Below are positions 1 to 5,135 of a stretch of DNA of 5,459 nucleotides, one piece after another (positions within the stretch are counted from its first letter, which is position 1; every line of letters begins with the position of its first letter). The notes beneath the pieces are model-generated. The model was not told the origin of the DNA. It saw only the letters and a program-made list of their open reading frames with translations, and ran no database searches. The DNA is taken from positions 1 to 5,459 of the forward strand of contig CALKVF010000104.1 of the NCBI GenBank assembly GCA_937996535.1, read 5' to 3'. Made by a program: the position numbers and the translations under genes. The DNA comes from an uncultured Novosphingobium sp. Its GTDB lineage: Bacteria > Pseudomonadota > Alphaproteobacteria > Sphingomonadales > Sphingomonadaceae.

Positions 1-375
1 GATGATCGGGCGGAATTCCTCGGACAATTCATCCTTGGTCAGCGTCGCGGCCGCTTCGGGGTCGACGCGTTCGAGCAGGCGGGGCAGCACCTGTTCCTTG
101 ATCTTGTGGACCGAGGCTTCGAAGCCTTCGGCCTGATAGGAGCTTTCGACCACGCCGTTGACGCGGTCGGCAAGGCGGGTCATCGCATCGGCCTTGGCCG
201 GATCCTGACCCCCGCCAAGGCTGGGTTCCTCGCCGGGGATCGGCGGGAACTGTTCGCCGCCAAGCCCGGGGCTCTGCGCATCCATGCCGCCCTTCATGGG
301 CCGGGCTACGCCGAACTGGGGCCGTGCCCCCGGGGCCATGCTGCCCATGCCGCTGCGTCGGCCAAAAGCGCTCAT
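1..375 (-). CDS. cpaF: Tad/Flp pilus assembly ATPase CpaF, N-terminal part (runs off the left edge)
   Basis: These are the first 125 codons of a type IVc (Tad/Flp) pilus secretion ATPase. This cytoplasmic hexamer belongs to the GspE/PilT superfamily and powers pilus assembly at the inner membrane. The first 45 or so residues are a low-complexity stretch rich in Gly, Pro and Met, beginning MSAFGRRSGMGSMAPGARPQ. A conserved-looking helical segment follows near residues 85-125, containing EGFEASVHKIKEQVLPRLLE, then DPEAAATLTKDEL and EEFRPII. I recall this combination from sphingomonad CpaF proteins. The Walker A, Walker B and His-box parts lie outside the window, so catalytic competence cannot be judged. 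The ATG at 375 is preferred because a GAGG-type site lies 9-14 nt upstream. The nearest upstream gene on the same strand is a PAP2 protein, not a recognisable cpa gene. The other tad genes would be expected further left, but they are not visible. Confidence 0.85.
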   Translation of the reverse strand, partial: MSAFGRRSGMGSMAPGARPQFGVARPMKGGMDAQSPGLGGEQFPPIPGEEPSLGGGQDPAKADAMTRLADRVNGVVESSYQAEGFEASVHKIKEQVLPRLLERVDPEAAATLTKDELSEEFRPII

Positions 376-384
376 CGTGTGTCC

Positions 385-390
385 GTCCTC
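385..390 (-). promoter_or_regulatory. Ribosome binding site of cpaF
   Basis: The minus strand reads GAGGAC here, 9 nt before the ATG at 375. It is purine-rich and fits the anti-Shine-Dalgarno sequence only in GAGG. It supports the ATG at 375 over internal Met codons. Confidence 0.5.
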
Positions 391-395
391 GATAC

Positions 396-425
396 GAAGC
401 CGTGATGATGCCATTTCATGGCTTC
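396..425. repeat. Imperfect inverted repeat upstream of cpaF
   Basis: The arms are GAAGCCGTG (396-404) and CATGGCTTC (417-425), with a 12-nt loop. Eight of nine positions are complementary as DNA, and the ninth is a G-U wobble in plus-strand RNA. The repeat sits 20-50 bp before the cpaF start, in a stretch (376-481) that is more AT-rich than its surroundings. It could be an operator or a leader hairpin for cpaF, or chance. I saw no convincing -35/-10 pair in this gap, and no hairpin with a T-tract that would end PAP2 transcription. Confidence 0.3.
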
Positions 426-481
426 CACGAACTTCCCTTGATTGGTGAATAGCGTGTAAACTTTGACGATTTCCTAACCCG

Positions 482-1447
482 TCAGGCGGGCTGCGGAATG
501 GCCGGGGCGGGCGCGGCGGGATCAGGCGCCACGCCTTCGCTCCGGGTGATCCGCGCGGCGAGCGCGGCGCTGCCCCAGGCGAGCGCCAGCCCCACCGGAA
601 CGTCTGCCAGATAGTGCCAGCGCGAGGCCACGGAATCGATCACGATAAAGCCGAACAGCGGCAGGTAGAACGGCAGCAGTTGCCGCGCGTGGCGCCAGGC
701 GAACAGCAGGAACAGGAACGAGCCGCCGGTATGGAGCGAGGGCATCGCGGCCAGCCCCACGGTGATATGCGTGCCGCCGTTCGCCCGCACCCAATCGGCC
801 CCGCCGGCGACGAGTTCGCGGTAGGAGCCGAGCATCGAGAGCTGGGCCTGGGTCTGCCCGGGTTCGAGCCCCTGTTGCAGCGTGAAGGGGCCGAGCGCGG
901 GCATGACCAGATAGGCCAGCGCGCCAGCGCCTTGAAAGATCAGCGCGGCAAGGAACAGCGTGCGAAAGCTGCCGGGGCTGCGCAGCGCATGGAAGCAGAA
1001 GCTGATGTAGAACATCGTGATGAAGGCGGTGATGTAGAAGTCGCTGCCCAGCGGCACGATCGGCGCGATCGCCTGACGGATCAGGAAGCAGGCTGCGACC
1101 AGCGGGTGCAGCGCCTGGTCGATCTGCCAATAAACCCCGTCCCAGTTGGCCGGATTGATCAGCGGGCGCCACAGCTTGAGATTGAAGTGGCACACCAGCA
1201 TCAGCGCATAGCACGGCAGCGCGACAAGGAAGGTCGAGGCGAGCCGCTGGCGCTGGCCAAACAGCGCGAACAGCCCCCAGATCCCGACCCCGATCAAGGG
1301 GTAGAGATAGTGGATCCCGACAAAGGCCGCGCGGTCGCCCTGGGGCAGGCTGATCGGCACGCCGATGGCCCAGCCAAGCGCGGCGGTGATGGCCAGCATG
1401 GCCGCGGTAATCCACAATTCCGGGGCCGATTGGAGTTTGTGCATCAT
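482..1447 (-). CDS. PAP2-superfamily membrane protein (PAP2_3 / inositolphosphotransferase-like)
   Basis: This is a polytopic inner-membrane protein of 321 residues, counted from the ATG at 1447, with about six or more hydrophobic segments. Two PAP2-superfamily motifs are visible near the carboxyl end: PSLHTGG at about residues 236-242 (motif C2, with the acid-base His) and SRWHYLADVPVG at about 275-286 (motif C3, with the nucleophile His and following Asp). A KLWRP at about residues 91-95 loosely recalls the KxxxxxxRP motif C1 but does not match its spacing. The architecture resembles the Aur1/Ipt1-like PAP2_3 branch, whose members hydrolyse or transfer phosphoester headgroups of lipids. A role in bacterial sphingolipid headgroup transfer is possible in a sphingomonad but is inference only. 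The frame stays open to an ATG at 1561. That extension (Arg-rich, no membrane segment) would overlap the divergent transporter, so the shorter start is chosen. No clear Shine-Dalgarno precedes it. A second ATG follows at 1444. The tail is Ala/Pro-rich. Confidence 0.8.
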   Translation of the reverse strand: MMHKLQSAPELWITAAMLAITAALGWAIGVPISLPQGDRAAFVGIHYLYPLIGVGIWGLFALFGQRQRLASTFLVALPCYALMLVCHFNLKLWRPLINPANWDGVYWQIDQALHPLVAACFLIRQAIAPIVPLGSDFYITAFITMFYISFCFHALRSPGSFRTLFLAALIFQGAGALAYLVMPALGPFTLQQGLEPGQTQAQLSMLGSYRELVAGGADWVRANGGTHITVGLAAMPSLHTGGSFLFLLFAWRHARQLLPFYLPLFGFIVIDSVASRWHYLADVPVGLALAWGSAALAARITRSEGVAPDPAAPAPAIPQPA

Positions 1448-1546
1448 GGCCGGGATAACTAGGGTGACATGGTTAAAATCCTCTTCCCGGCACGGCGCTT
1501 TCCCTTCCGATCGGCGCGCGGGTCCGATCCGAAAGCGAGACAGGTG
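1448..1546. promoter_or_regulatory. Divergent intergenic region, presumed promoters of the PAP2 gene and the EamA-DUF6265-PhzF cluster
   Basis: This is the only place where minus-strand and plus-strand transcription units start back to back, so both promoters should lie here or overlap the gene starts. It includes a local AT-rich patch (about 1469-1482). The perfect inverted repeat GATCGG (1509-1514) / CCGATC (1524-1529) has a 9-nt spacer and lies 17 bp before the transporter start. It could bind a regulator. I could not identify a convincing -35/-10 pair in either direction. The call rests on gene arrangement rather than on motifs. Confidence 0.4.
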
Positions 1547-2446
1547 ATGGGCGAAAGCCAACGTTCGGGATTGCTCTATGCACTGGCGGGCTTTGCGCTG
1601 CTGTCGTGCGGCGATGCCGTGGTCAAATCGATGGCCGGGCAGTGGGCGCCAACCGCGATCGCGACGCTGCGCTATGTCTTCGGTGCGGGCGGACTGGCGG
1701 TGATGCTGTTGGTGCGCGAAGGGCGCGCGGCCTTCGCCATGCCGGTGCCGCTGGCGCAGTTCGGGCGCGGGGCGGCGGTGGCCGTGGCCTCGATCGGGTT
1801 CTTCTCGGCGATTTTCGTGATGCCGCTGGCCTCGGCCACGGCGCTGACTTTCACCAGCCCGATGATCACCGCGCTGCTCGCCGCATTGCTGCTGGGCGAA
1901 CCGGCACGCCGCGAAACCTGGATTGCCTCGCTTATCGCCTTTGTCGGCGTGCTGATCGTGCTGCGGCCCAATCTGCTGTCATCGGGGCTGGCGGCGCTGT
2001 TCCCGCTGCTCTCGGCCTTGGGGATGAGCCTGCTGATGATCGGCAACCGCTTCGTCGCGGGGAAGGCTTCGGGGCTGGCGATGCAATACTATGTCGCAGC
2101 AGCAGCCTCGCCAGTGCTGCTCGCAGCAACGATCGGGCTGCATTACAGCGGGATCGAGCGGTTTGCCGTGCATATGCCCCCCGTGAGCGTGATCGTGCGC
2201 TGCGCGGTGGTCGCCTGTTCGGCCAGCTGCGCGCACTGGCTGATCTATCTTGGCACCACCCGCGCCGGGGCCGCCACGGTCGCGCCGATGACCTATGTGC
2301 AGATGCTGGTCGCCGCGCTCACTGGCTGGCTGTTCTTCCAGTCGCATCCCGATTTGTGGACGCTGGCCGGGGCGGCGGTGATCATCGGGGCGGGGCTGTT
2401 CCTGTGGCACGCCGGGCGGGTCAAGGAACCGGGGATGACCGACTGA
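1547..2446 (+). CDS. EamA-family (DMT superfamily) transporter
   Basis: This is an integral inner-membrane transporter of 299 residues with about ten hydrophobic segments, arranged as two EamA repeats (roughly residues 8-140 and 150-288). That is the usual length and layout of drug/metabolite transporters. Diagnostic stretches are ALLSCGDAVVKSMAG near the start, PLASATALTFTSPMITALLA at residues 93-112 and LLGEPARRETWIASLIAFVG at 115-134 at the end of repeat one, and the matching AATVAPMTYVQMLVAALTGW at 242-261 in repeat two. Family members export or import amino acids, nucleotides, drugs or other small metabolites. The substrate cannot be read from this sequence. The ATG at 1547 places the first helix at the family's usual distance from the amino terminus. 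The frame is open back to an ATG at 1469, but that adds 26 Arg-rich residues that do not look like this family. A GTG at 1544 is another possible start. The next gene starts 1 nt after the stop, so co-transcription is very likely. Confidence 0.88.
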   Translation: MGESQRSGLLYALAGFALLSCGDAVVKSMAGQWAPTAIATLRYVFGAGGLAVMLLVREGRAAFAMPVPLAQFGRGAAVAVASIGFFSAIFVMPLASATALTFTSPMITALLAALLLGEPARRETWIASLIAFVGVLIVLRPNLLSSGLAALFPLLSALGMSLLMIGNRFVAGKASGLAMQYYVAAAASPVLLAATIGLHYSGIERFAVHMPPVSVIVRCAVVACSASCAHWLIYLGTTRAGAATVAPMTYVQMLVAALTGWLFFQSHPDLWTLAGAAVIIGAGLFLWHAGRVKEPGMTD

Positions 2447-2447
2447 C

Positions 2448-2918
2448 ATGGCGCGCCCGCTGATCGCCTCGTTGTTGCTGATGCTGGCCGCGCCCGCCGC
2501 GGCGCAGACCATGGCGCATCCCGTCCTGCCCGAATGGATGGCGGGCACCTGGCAGATGGAAGACGGCGCGGCCTGGTCCGATGCGGTCTGGACCGATCCG
2601 CGCGGCGGGATGATGCTGGGCCTGTCGCGCAGCGGCTTCGGATCGCAGTTGCAGGGCTGGGACGTGCAGCGGATCGAGCAGAAGGGCGACGGGCGGATCA
2701 GCCTGATCACCCAGCCGCCGGGACAGGCCGCGGCTGAATTTCCGCTGGTGCTGATCAGCGCCGAGGCGATCGAATTTGCCAATCCGGCCAATCGCTATCC
2801 CCAGCGGATCCGCTATTGGCGGCAGGGCAAGCTGCTGATGGCCGAAATGTCGTTGCTTGATGGCAGCGAGGTGATGCGCTGGAACTTCCGCCCGGTCGTG
2901 ACCCCGCAGGACGAATAG
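2448..2918 (+). CDS. Secreted DUF6265-type protein
   Basis: This protein of 156 residues starts with a typical Sec signal peptide: MARP, a hydrophobic core LIASLLLMLAAP, then a probable cleavage after AAA or AQ near residues 19-20. The mature part is therefore expected in the periplasm. The pattern fits DUF6265 as I recall it: W-AG-W near the start (WMAGTW, 30-35), VWTDPRGGMMLGLSR (47-61), a Gln/Pro-rich middle (ITQPPGQ, 87-93), FANPANRYPQRIRYWR (110-125) and FRPV close to the end. The likely fold is a lipocalin-like or other small beta barrel, which would suit binding a small hydrophobic ligand. The family's function is unknown to me. The start lies 1 nt after the transporter stop, with only a distant GGGGA upstream, which suggests translational coupling. 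There is no second Cys to form a disulphide and no lipobox, so it should be soluble. Confidence 0.75.
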   Translation: MARPLIASLLLMLAAPAAAQTMAHPVLPEWMAGTWQMEDGAAWSDAVWTDPRGGMMLGLSRSGFGSQLQGWDVQRIEQKGDGRISLITQPPGQAAAEFPLVLISAEAIEFANPANRYPQRIRYWRQGKLLMAEMSLLDGSEVMRWNFRPVVTPQDE

Positions 2919-2924
2919 AAGGAG
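2919..2924 (+). promoter_or_regulatory. Ribosome binding site of the phzF-family gene
   Basis: AAGGAG lies 7 nt before the ATG at 2932, immediately after the TAG of the upstream gene. It is a near-ideal Shine-Dalgarno sequence and fixes the start. It also suggests this gene is translated independently of the upstream gene, even though the two are probably on one mRNA. Confidence 0.8.
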
Positions 2925-2931
2925 CGCCCCG

Positions 2932-3768
2932 ATGCCCCGCAACCGCGCTTTCAGGCAGGTCGATGTGTTCACCGCCGTGCCCTTGATGGGCAACCCCGTG
3001 GCCGTCGTGCTCGATGGCGAGGGGCTGACCGATGCGCAGATGCAGGCCTTCGCCAACTGGACCAACCTGTCCGAGACGACCTTCGTCCTGCCGCCAAGCG
3101 ATCCTGCCGCCGATTACCGGGTGCGGATCTTTACCCCGCGCGCCGAGCTGCCCTTTGCCGGCCACCCCACGTTGGGCACCGCCCACGCGGTGATCGAGGC
3201 GGGGCTGGCCGCGCCGCGCGGCGGGCAGCTGGTGCAGCAATGCGCGGTCGGGCTGGTCGAACTGAGCATCAGCGGGGAGGGGCTGTCATTCCGGTTGCCG
3301 CGCTATGCGCTTGAGGAACTGAGCGATCCCGAGGCGACGGCGTGGATCGGCGCCGCAGTGAAGGGCAGCGCCCAGGCGGTCGATGTCGGCCCGGTCTGGC
3401 TGGTGGCCGAACTGGTGGACATGTCCGCGCTGGAAAGCCTCGCTCACGATGAAGCCCGGCTGGCGGCGTATTACGTGCCCCGGGGGATGACCGGGGCGAC
3501 GCTCTATGCGGCCGATCAGGGGCGGGTGGTGGTGCGCAGCTTTGCGCCGGGTGACGGCATTGCCGAAGATCCGGTCTGCGGCAGCGGCAATGGCGCGGTT
3601 GCGGCGTTTCGCCTTGCCGCCGGGCAGGTGCGGGCCGGCGATGCCTATGTCGCGAGCCAGGGCCGGCAAGTGGGCCGCGACGGCCACGTCAGCGTGCGGA
3701 TCGAAGGGGCCGAAATCCACATCGGCGGATCATGCGTGACCTGCGTCGAAGGGGCGGTGCGGCTCTAG
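2932..3768 (+). CDS. PhzF-family isomerase/epimerase-like protein
   Basis: This is a cytoplasmic protein of 278 residues, the usual length for the PhzF family (diaminopimelate epimerase fold, two similar halves). Visible signatures are QVDVFTAVPLMGNPVAVVLD (9-28), NLSETTFV (45-52) with the Glu (48) that corresponds to the catalytic Glu of PhzF, RIFTPRAELPFAGHPTLGTA (65-84), and FAPGDGIAEDPVCGSGNGAV (204-223) in the second half. PhzF itself isomerises trans-2,3-dihydro-3-hydroxyanthranilate in phenazine synthesis. No other phz gene is present here, and most family members have other, often unknown, substrates, so a phenazine role is not supported. The carboxyl end has a CxxC pair (Cys268, Cys271) beyond the active-site region. 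The gene is last in the three-gene plus-strand cluster, 13 nt after the DUF6265 gene, and converges on ompA. The gene symbol is left blank because the family name does not establish function. Confidence 0.88.
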   Translation: MPRNRAFRQVDVFTAVPLMGNPVAVVLDGEGLTDAQMQAFANWTNLSETTFVLPPSDPAADYRVRIFTPRAELPFAGHPTLGTAHAVIEAGLAAPRGGQLVQQCAVGLVELSISGEGLSFRLPRYALEELSDPEATAWIGAAVKGSAQAVDVGPVWLVAELVDMSALESLAHDEARLAAYYVPRGMTGATLYAADQGRVVVRSFAPGDGIAEDPVCGSGNGAVAAFRLAAGQVRAGDAYVASQGRQVGRDGHVSVRIEGAEIHIGGSCVTCVEGAVRL

Positions 3769-3783
3769 CCAACCCCGCCCCTT
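3749..3783. terminator. Possible bidirectional hairpin terminator at the convergent phzF/ompA junction
   Basis: The arms AAGGGGCGG (3749-3757) and CCGCCCCTT (3775-3783) are perfectly complementary over 9 bp, with a 17-nt loop. A smaller GGC/GCC pair inside the loop (3761-3763 and 3768-3770) could stack on top. The left arm lies inside the last codons of the PhzF gene, and the right arm ends 8 nt short of the ompA stop. Position between two converging genes suits a shared terminator. Neither strand has a T-tract after the stem, so it may only pause polymerase or protect the 3' ends of both mRNAs. Confidence 0.45.
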
Positions 3784-3791
3784 GGTCTGCC

Positions 3792-4652
3792 TTACAGCCC
3801 GTCGAGCCCCTTGCTGACGAGGATGTTCACCGACACGCGGCGATTCTGGGCCTTGCCTTCAGGCGTATCGTTGCTGGCCAGCGGATCGGCTTCGGCCATG
3901 CCGGTCGGGGTCAGCATCCGGTAGGGCTTCCAGTGGCAGGCCTGCTGGAGATAGTTGATCACGCTGCCGGCGCGCTTTTCGCTGAGCGTCTGGTTGTAAT
4001 CCTCGCTCCCGACCGAATCCGTATAGCCGACCACCAGCATCAGCGCATTGTCGGTCGCCTCGGCGCTGGTCGCCGTGGCGCAGAGGTCTGCCTTGGCCTT
4101 GTCCGACAGCGCGGCCTTGCCGGTGTCGAAATAGACGTTGGTCGTGTTCTTGATGTTGTACTTGTCGATATCGCCCATCCGCCCGCGCAGCGCCTCGGTG
4201 GCGGCGGTCTGTTCGGCAAAGCCCTGGGCCGTGCCGTTGCGGATCATGGAGGCGGTCTTGAAGTCATTGCCGCGGAAGGTGACCTGGCTGGCGATCAGCG
4301 TGCCGCCCGATTGCAGCGTCTTGACCGTCACCGGCAGGCCATTGAGCAGGGCTTCGGTGCCCAGCTTGCTGCGCCCGCCGCCGAACAGGCCCGAGCCGGA
4401 CCTGATCTGGGTGGCGGCGTTGAACGTGACGACGGTGTTGGTGCCATCGGCCGCGGTGACCTGCAGCTTGTCGCCGCTGCGGGCCGAAATGATGCCCTTG
4501 ATGTCGGGGCCCTTGGTTGGCGGGGCAACTTCGGGGGGCTGTTCGCCGTTGACGGTGATGGTGGGGTCTTGCTGGGCGAGCGCCGGGCTGGCGAGTGGCA
4601 GGGCCAGGGCGGCGCTCAGGGTGAGGGAAGCGAAACGGGATGCAGGACGCAT
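3792..4652 (-). CDS. OmpA-family envelope protein with an N-terminal DUF5666-like domain
   Basis: This protein of 286 residues has a clear Sec signal peptide (MRPASRFASLTLSAALALPL, cleavage after ASPALA near residue 26). A Pro-rich spacer (about 39-47) follows. Residues 50-127 are rich in beta strands and resemble DUF5666: an IKGIISARSGDKLQV start, NAATQIRS, then LNGLPVTVKT and a GGTLIASQVTF end. An OmpA carboxyl-terminal peptidoglycan-binding domain occupies about 170-280. It shows VYFDTGKAALS (173-183), GYTDSVGSEDYNQTLSEKRA (209-228) and AEADPLASNDTPEGKAQNRR (253-272). Asp212 and Arg227 are 15 residues apart, as are the diaminopimelate-binding Asp and Arg of E. coli OmpA. No transmembrane barrel or lipobox is seen, so a periplasmic peptidoglycan-associated role is likely. 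Cys191 and Cys239 could form a disulphide. The start at 4652 is fixed by AAGGAG 7 nt upstream. No gene symbol is justified. Confidence 0.88.
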   Translation of the reverse strand: MRPASRFASLTLSAALALPLASPALAQQDPTITVNGEQPPEVAPPTKGPDIKGIISARSGDKLQVTAADGTNTVVTFNAATQIRSGSGLFGGGRSKLGTEALLNGLPVTVKTLQSGGTLIASQVTFRGNDFKTASMIRNGTAQGFAEQTAATEALRGRMGDIDKYNIKNTTNVYFDTGKAALSDKAKADLCATATSAEATDNALMLVVGYTDSVGSEDYNQTLSEKRAGSVINYLQQACHWKPYRMLTPTGMAEADPLASNDTPEGKAQNRRVSVNILVSKGLDGL

Positions 4653-4659
4653 GGGGCTA

Positions 4660-4665
4660 CTCCTT
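4660..4665 (-). promoter_or_regulatory. Ribosome binding site of the ompA-family gene
   Basis: AAGGAG on the minus strand lies 7 nt before the ATG at 4652. It is preceded by an AT-rich run (CTTTTT). This is a strong Shine-Dalgarno and confirms the start that yields the signal peptide. Confidence 0.8.
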
Positions 4666-4683
4666 GAAAAAGATCACTAGCCC

Positions 4684-4705
4684 ACCCCCTCAGGCGCCCG
4701 GGGGT
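4684..4705. repeat. Inverted repeat in the ompA leader
   Basis: ACCCCC (4684-4689) and GGGGGT (4700-4705) form a perfect 6-bp, nearly all G-C stem with a 10-nt loop. It lies about 18 nt upstream of the ompA ribosome binding site. In the minus-strand transcript the stem is followed within about 20 nt by a run of five Ts. It could be a leader hairpin that affects stability or translation of the mRNA, but it could equally be chance in GC-rich DNA. The rest of the 4706-4821 stretch holds no gene, and I saw no recognisable promoter in it. Confidence 0.3.
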
Positions 4706-4815
4706 TCAACCAAATCGACCTTGCTGCCAGATGAACAGCCGCTCCAGATTGCAGATCGCTCAGGCAGTTGGAGCGCATCGTGCGACAAAGCGTTGGCGCC
4801 GTCCGCACCCGCACA

Positions 4816-4846
4816 AACGAAAAGGGCGGCCCGTGGGGCCGCCCTT
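4816..4846 (-). terminator. Intrinsic terminator of the atp operon
   Basis: AAGGGCGGCCC (4822-4832) and GGGCCGCCCTT (4836-4846) form a perfect 11-bp stem with a 3-nt loop. On the minus strand the stem runs into TTTTCGTTT, a broken T-tract, so the hairpin ends transcription coming from atpC. It starts 25 nt beyond the atpC stop. On the plus strand the stem is followed by CTGGG, which argues for one-directional use. It also separates the atp operon from the ompA gene downstream. Confidence 0.85.
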
Positions 4847-4871
4847 CTGGGTTCCGGTCTGACCGAAAACC

Positions 4872-5129
4872 TTAGCCTTCGACGTGCTCTGCCAGCACGG
4901 TCAGCCCGTTTTCGCCCACTTCGGCAAAGCCGCCCTGAACGAGGATTTCTTCCGGGGCAGCGCCGTTGGTCTTGTAGATCTTCAGGGCGCCGTCACGGAC
5001 GGTCGACATGAAGGGCGCGTGGCCCTCCAGCACGCCGAACTCGCCCTCGGTGCCGGGGACGACCACCATGTGGACATCCTCGGACCGCACGAGCCGTGCC
5101 GGCGTGACGAGTTCGAAGTGGAGAGCCAT
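4872..5129 (-). CDS. atpC: ATP synthase F1 subunit epsilon, short form
   Basis: This is the epsilon subunit of the F1Fo ATP synthase. It sits on the central stalk with gamma and contacts the c-ring. The 85 residues cover only the amino-terminal beta-sandwich: MALHFELVTPARLVRSEDVH, then VVVPGTEGEFGVLEGHAPFM (23-42), and VQGGFAEVGENGLTVLAEH (64-82). The E. coli protein has about 138 residues, with a carboxyl-terminal pair of helices that inhibits ATP hydrolysis; that part is absent here. The stop is a clean TAA, followed 25 nt later by a strong terminator. The protein therefore appears naturally short, not frameshifted. I recall sphingomonad homologues of the same length. The ATG lies 6 nt after the atpD stop. 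A GAGG within the last atpD codons serves as a plausible ribosome binding site, so coupled translation is likely. Confidence 0.95.
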   Translation of the reverse strand: MALHFELVTPARLVRSEDVHMVVVPGTEGEFGVLEGHAPFMSTVRDGALKIYKTNGAAPEEILVQGGFAEVGENGLTVLAEHVEG

Positions 5130-5135
5130 GATCTA

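Noticed and set aside
614..1462. Open plus-strand frame of 282 codons opposite the PAP2 gene
   Set aside because: Its translation is rich in Gln, Arg, Glu and Gly, with no recognisable family. It lies antisense to a gene with clear PAP2 motifs and membrane segments. Long antisense frames are expected in GC-rich codon-biased DNA.
1979..2791. Open minus-strand frames across the transporter and DUF6265 genes
   Set aside because: The translations lack family features, and the plus-strand genes have well-supported domains and start signals.
2932..3768. Phenazine biosynthesis cluster
   Set aside because: Only a PhzF-family protein is present. No phzA/B, phzD, phzE or phzG homologue is seen nearby, and the family is functionally broad.
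3732..4667. Open plus-strand frame of 311 codons opposite the ompA gene
   Set aside because: It covers almost exactly the antisense of a gene with signal peptide, OmpA motifs and a strong ribosome binding site. The translation has low-complexity Gly/Ala/Arg character.
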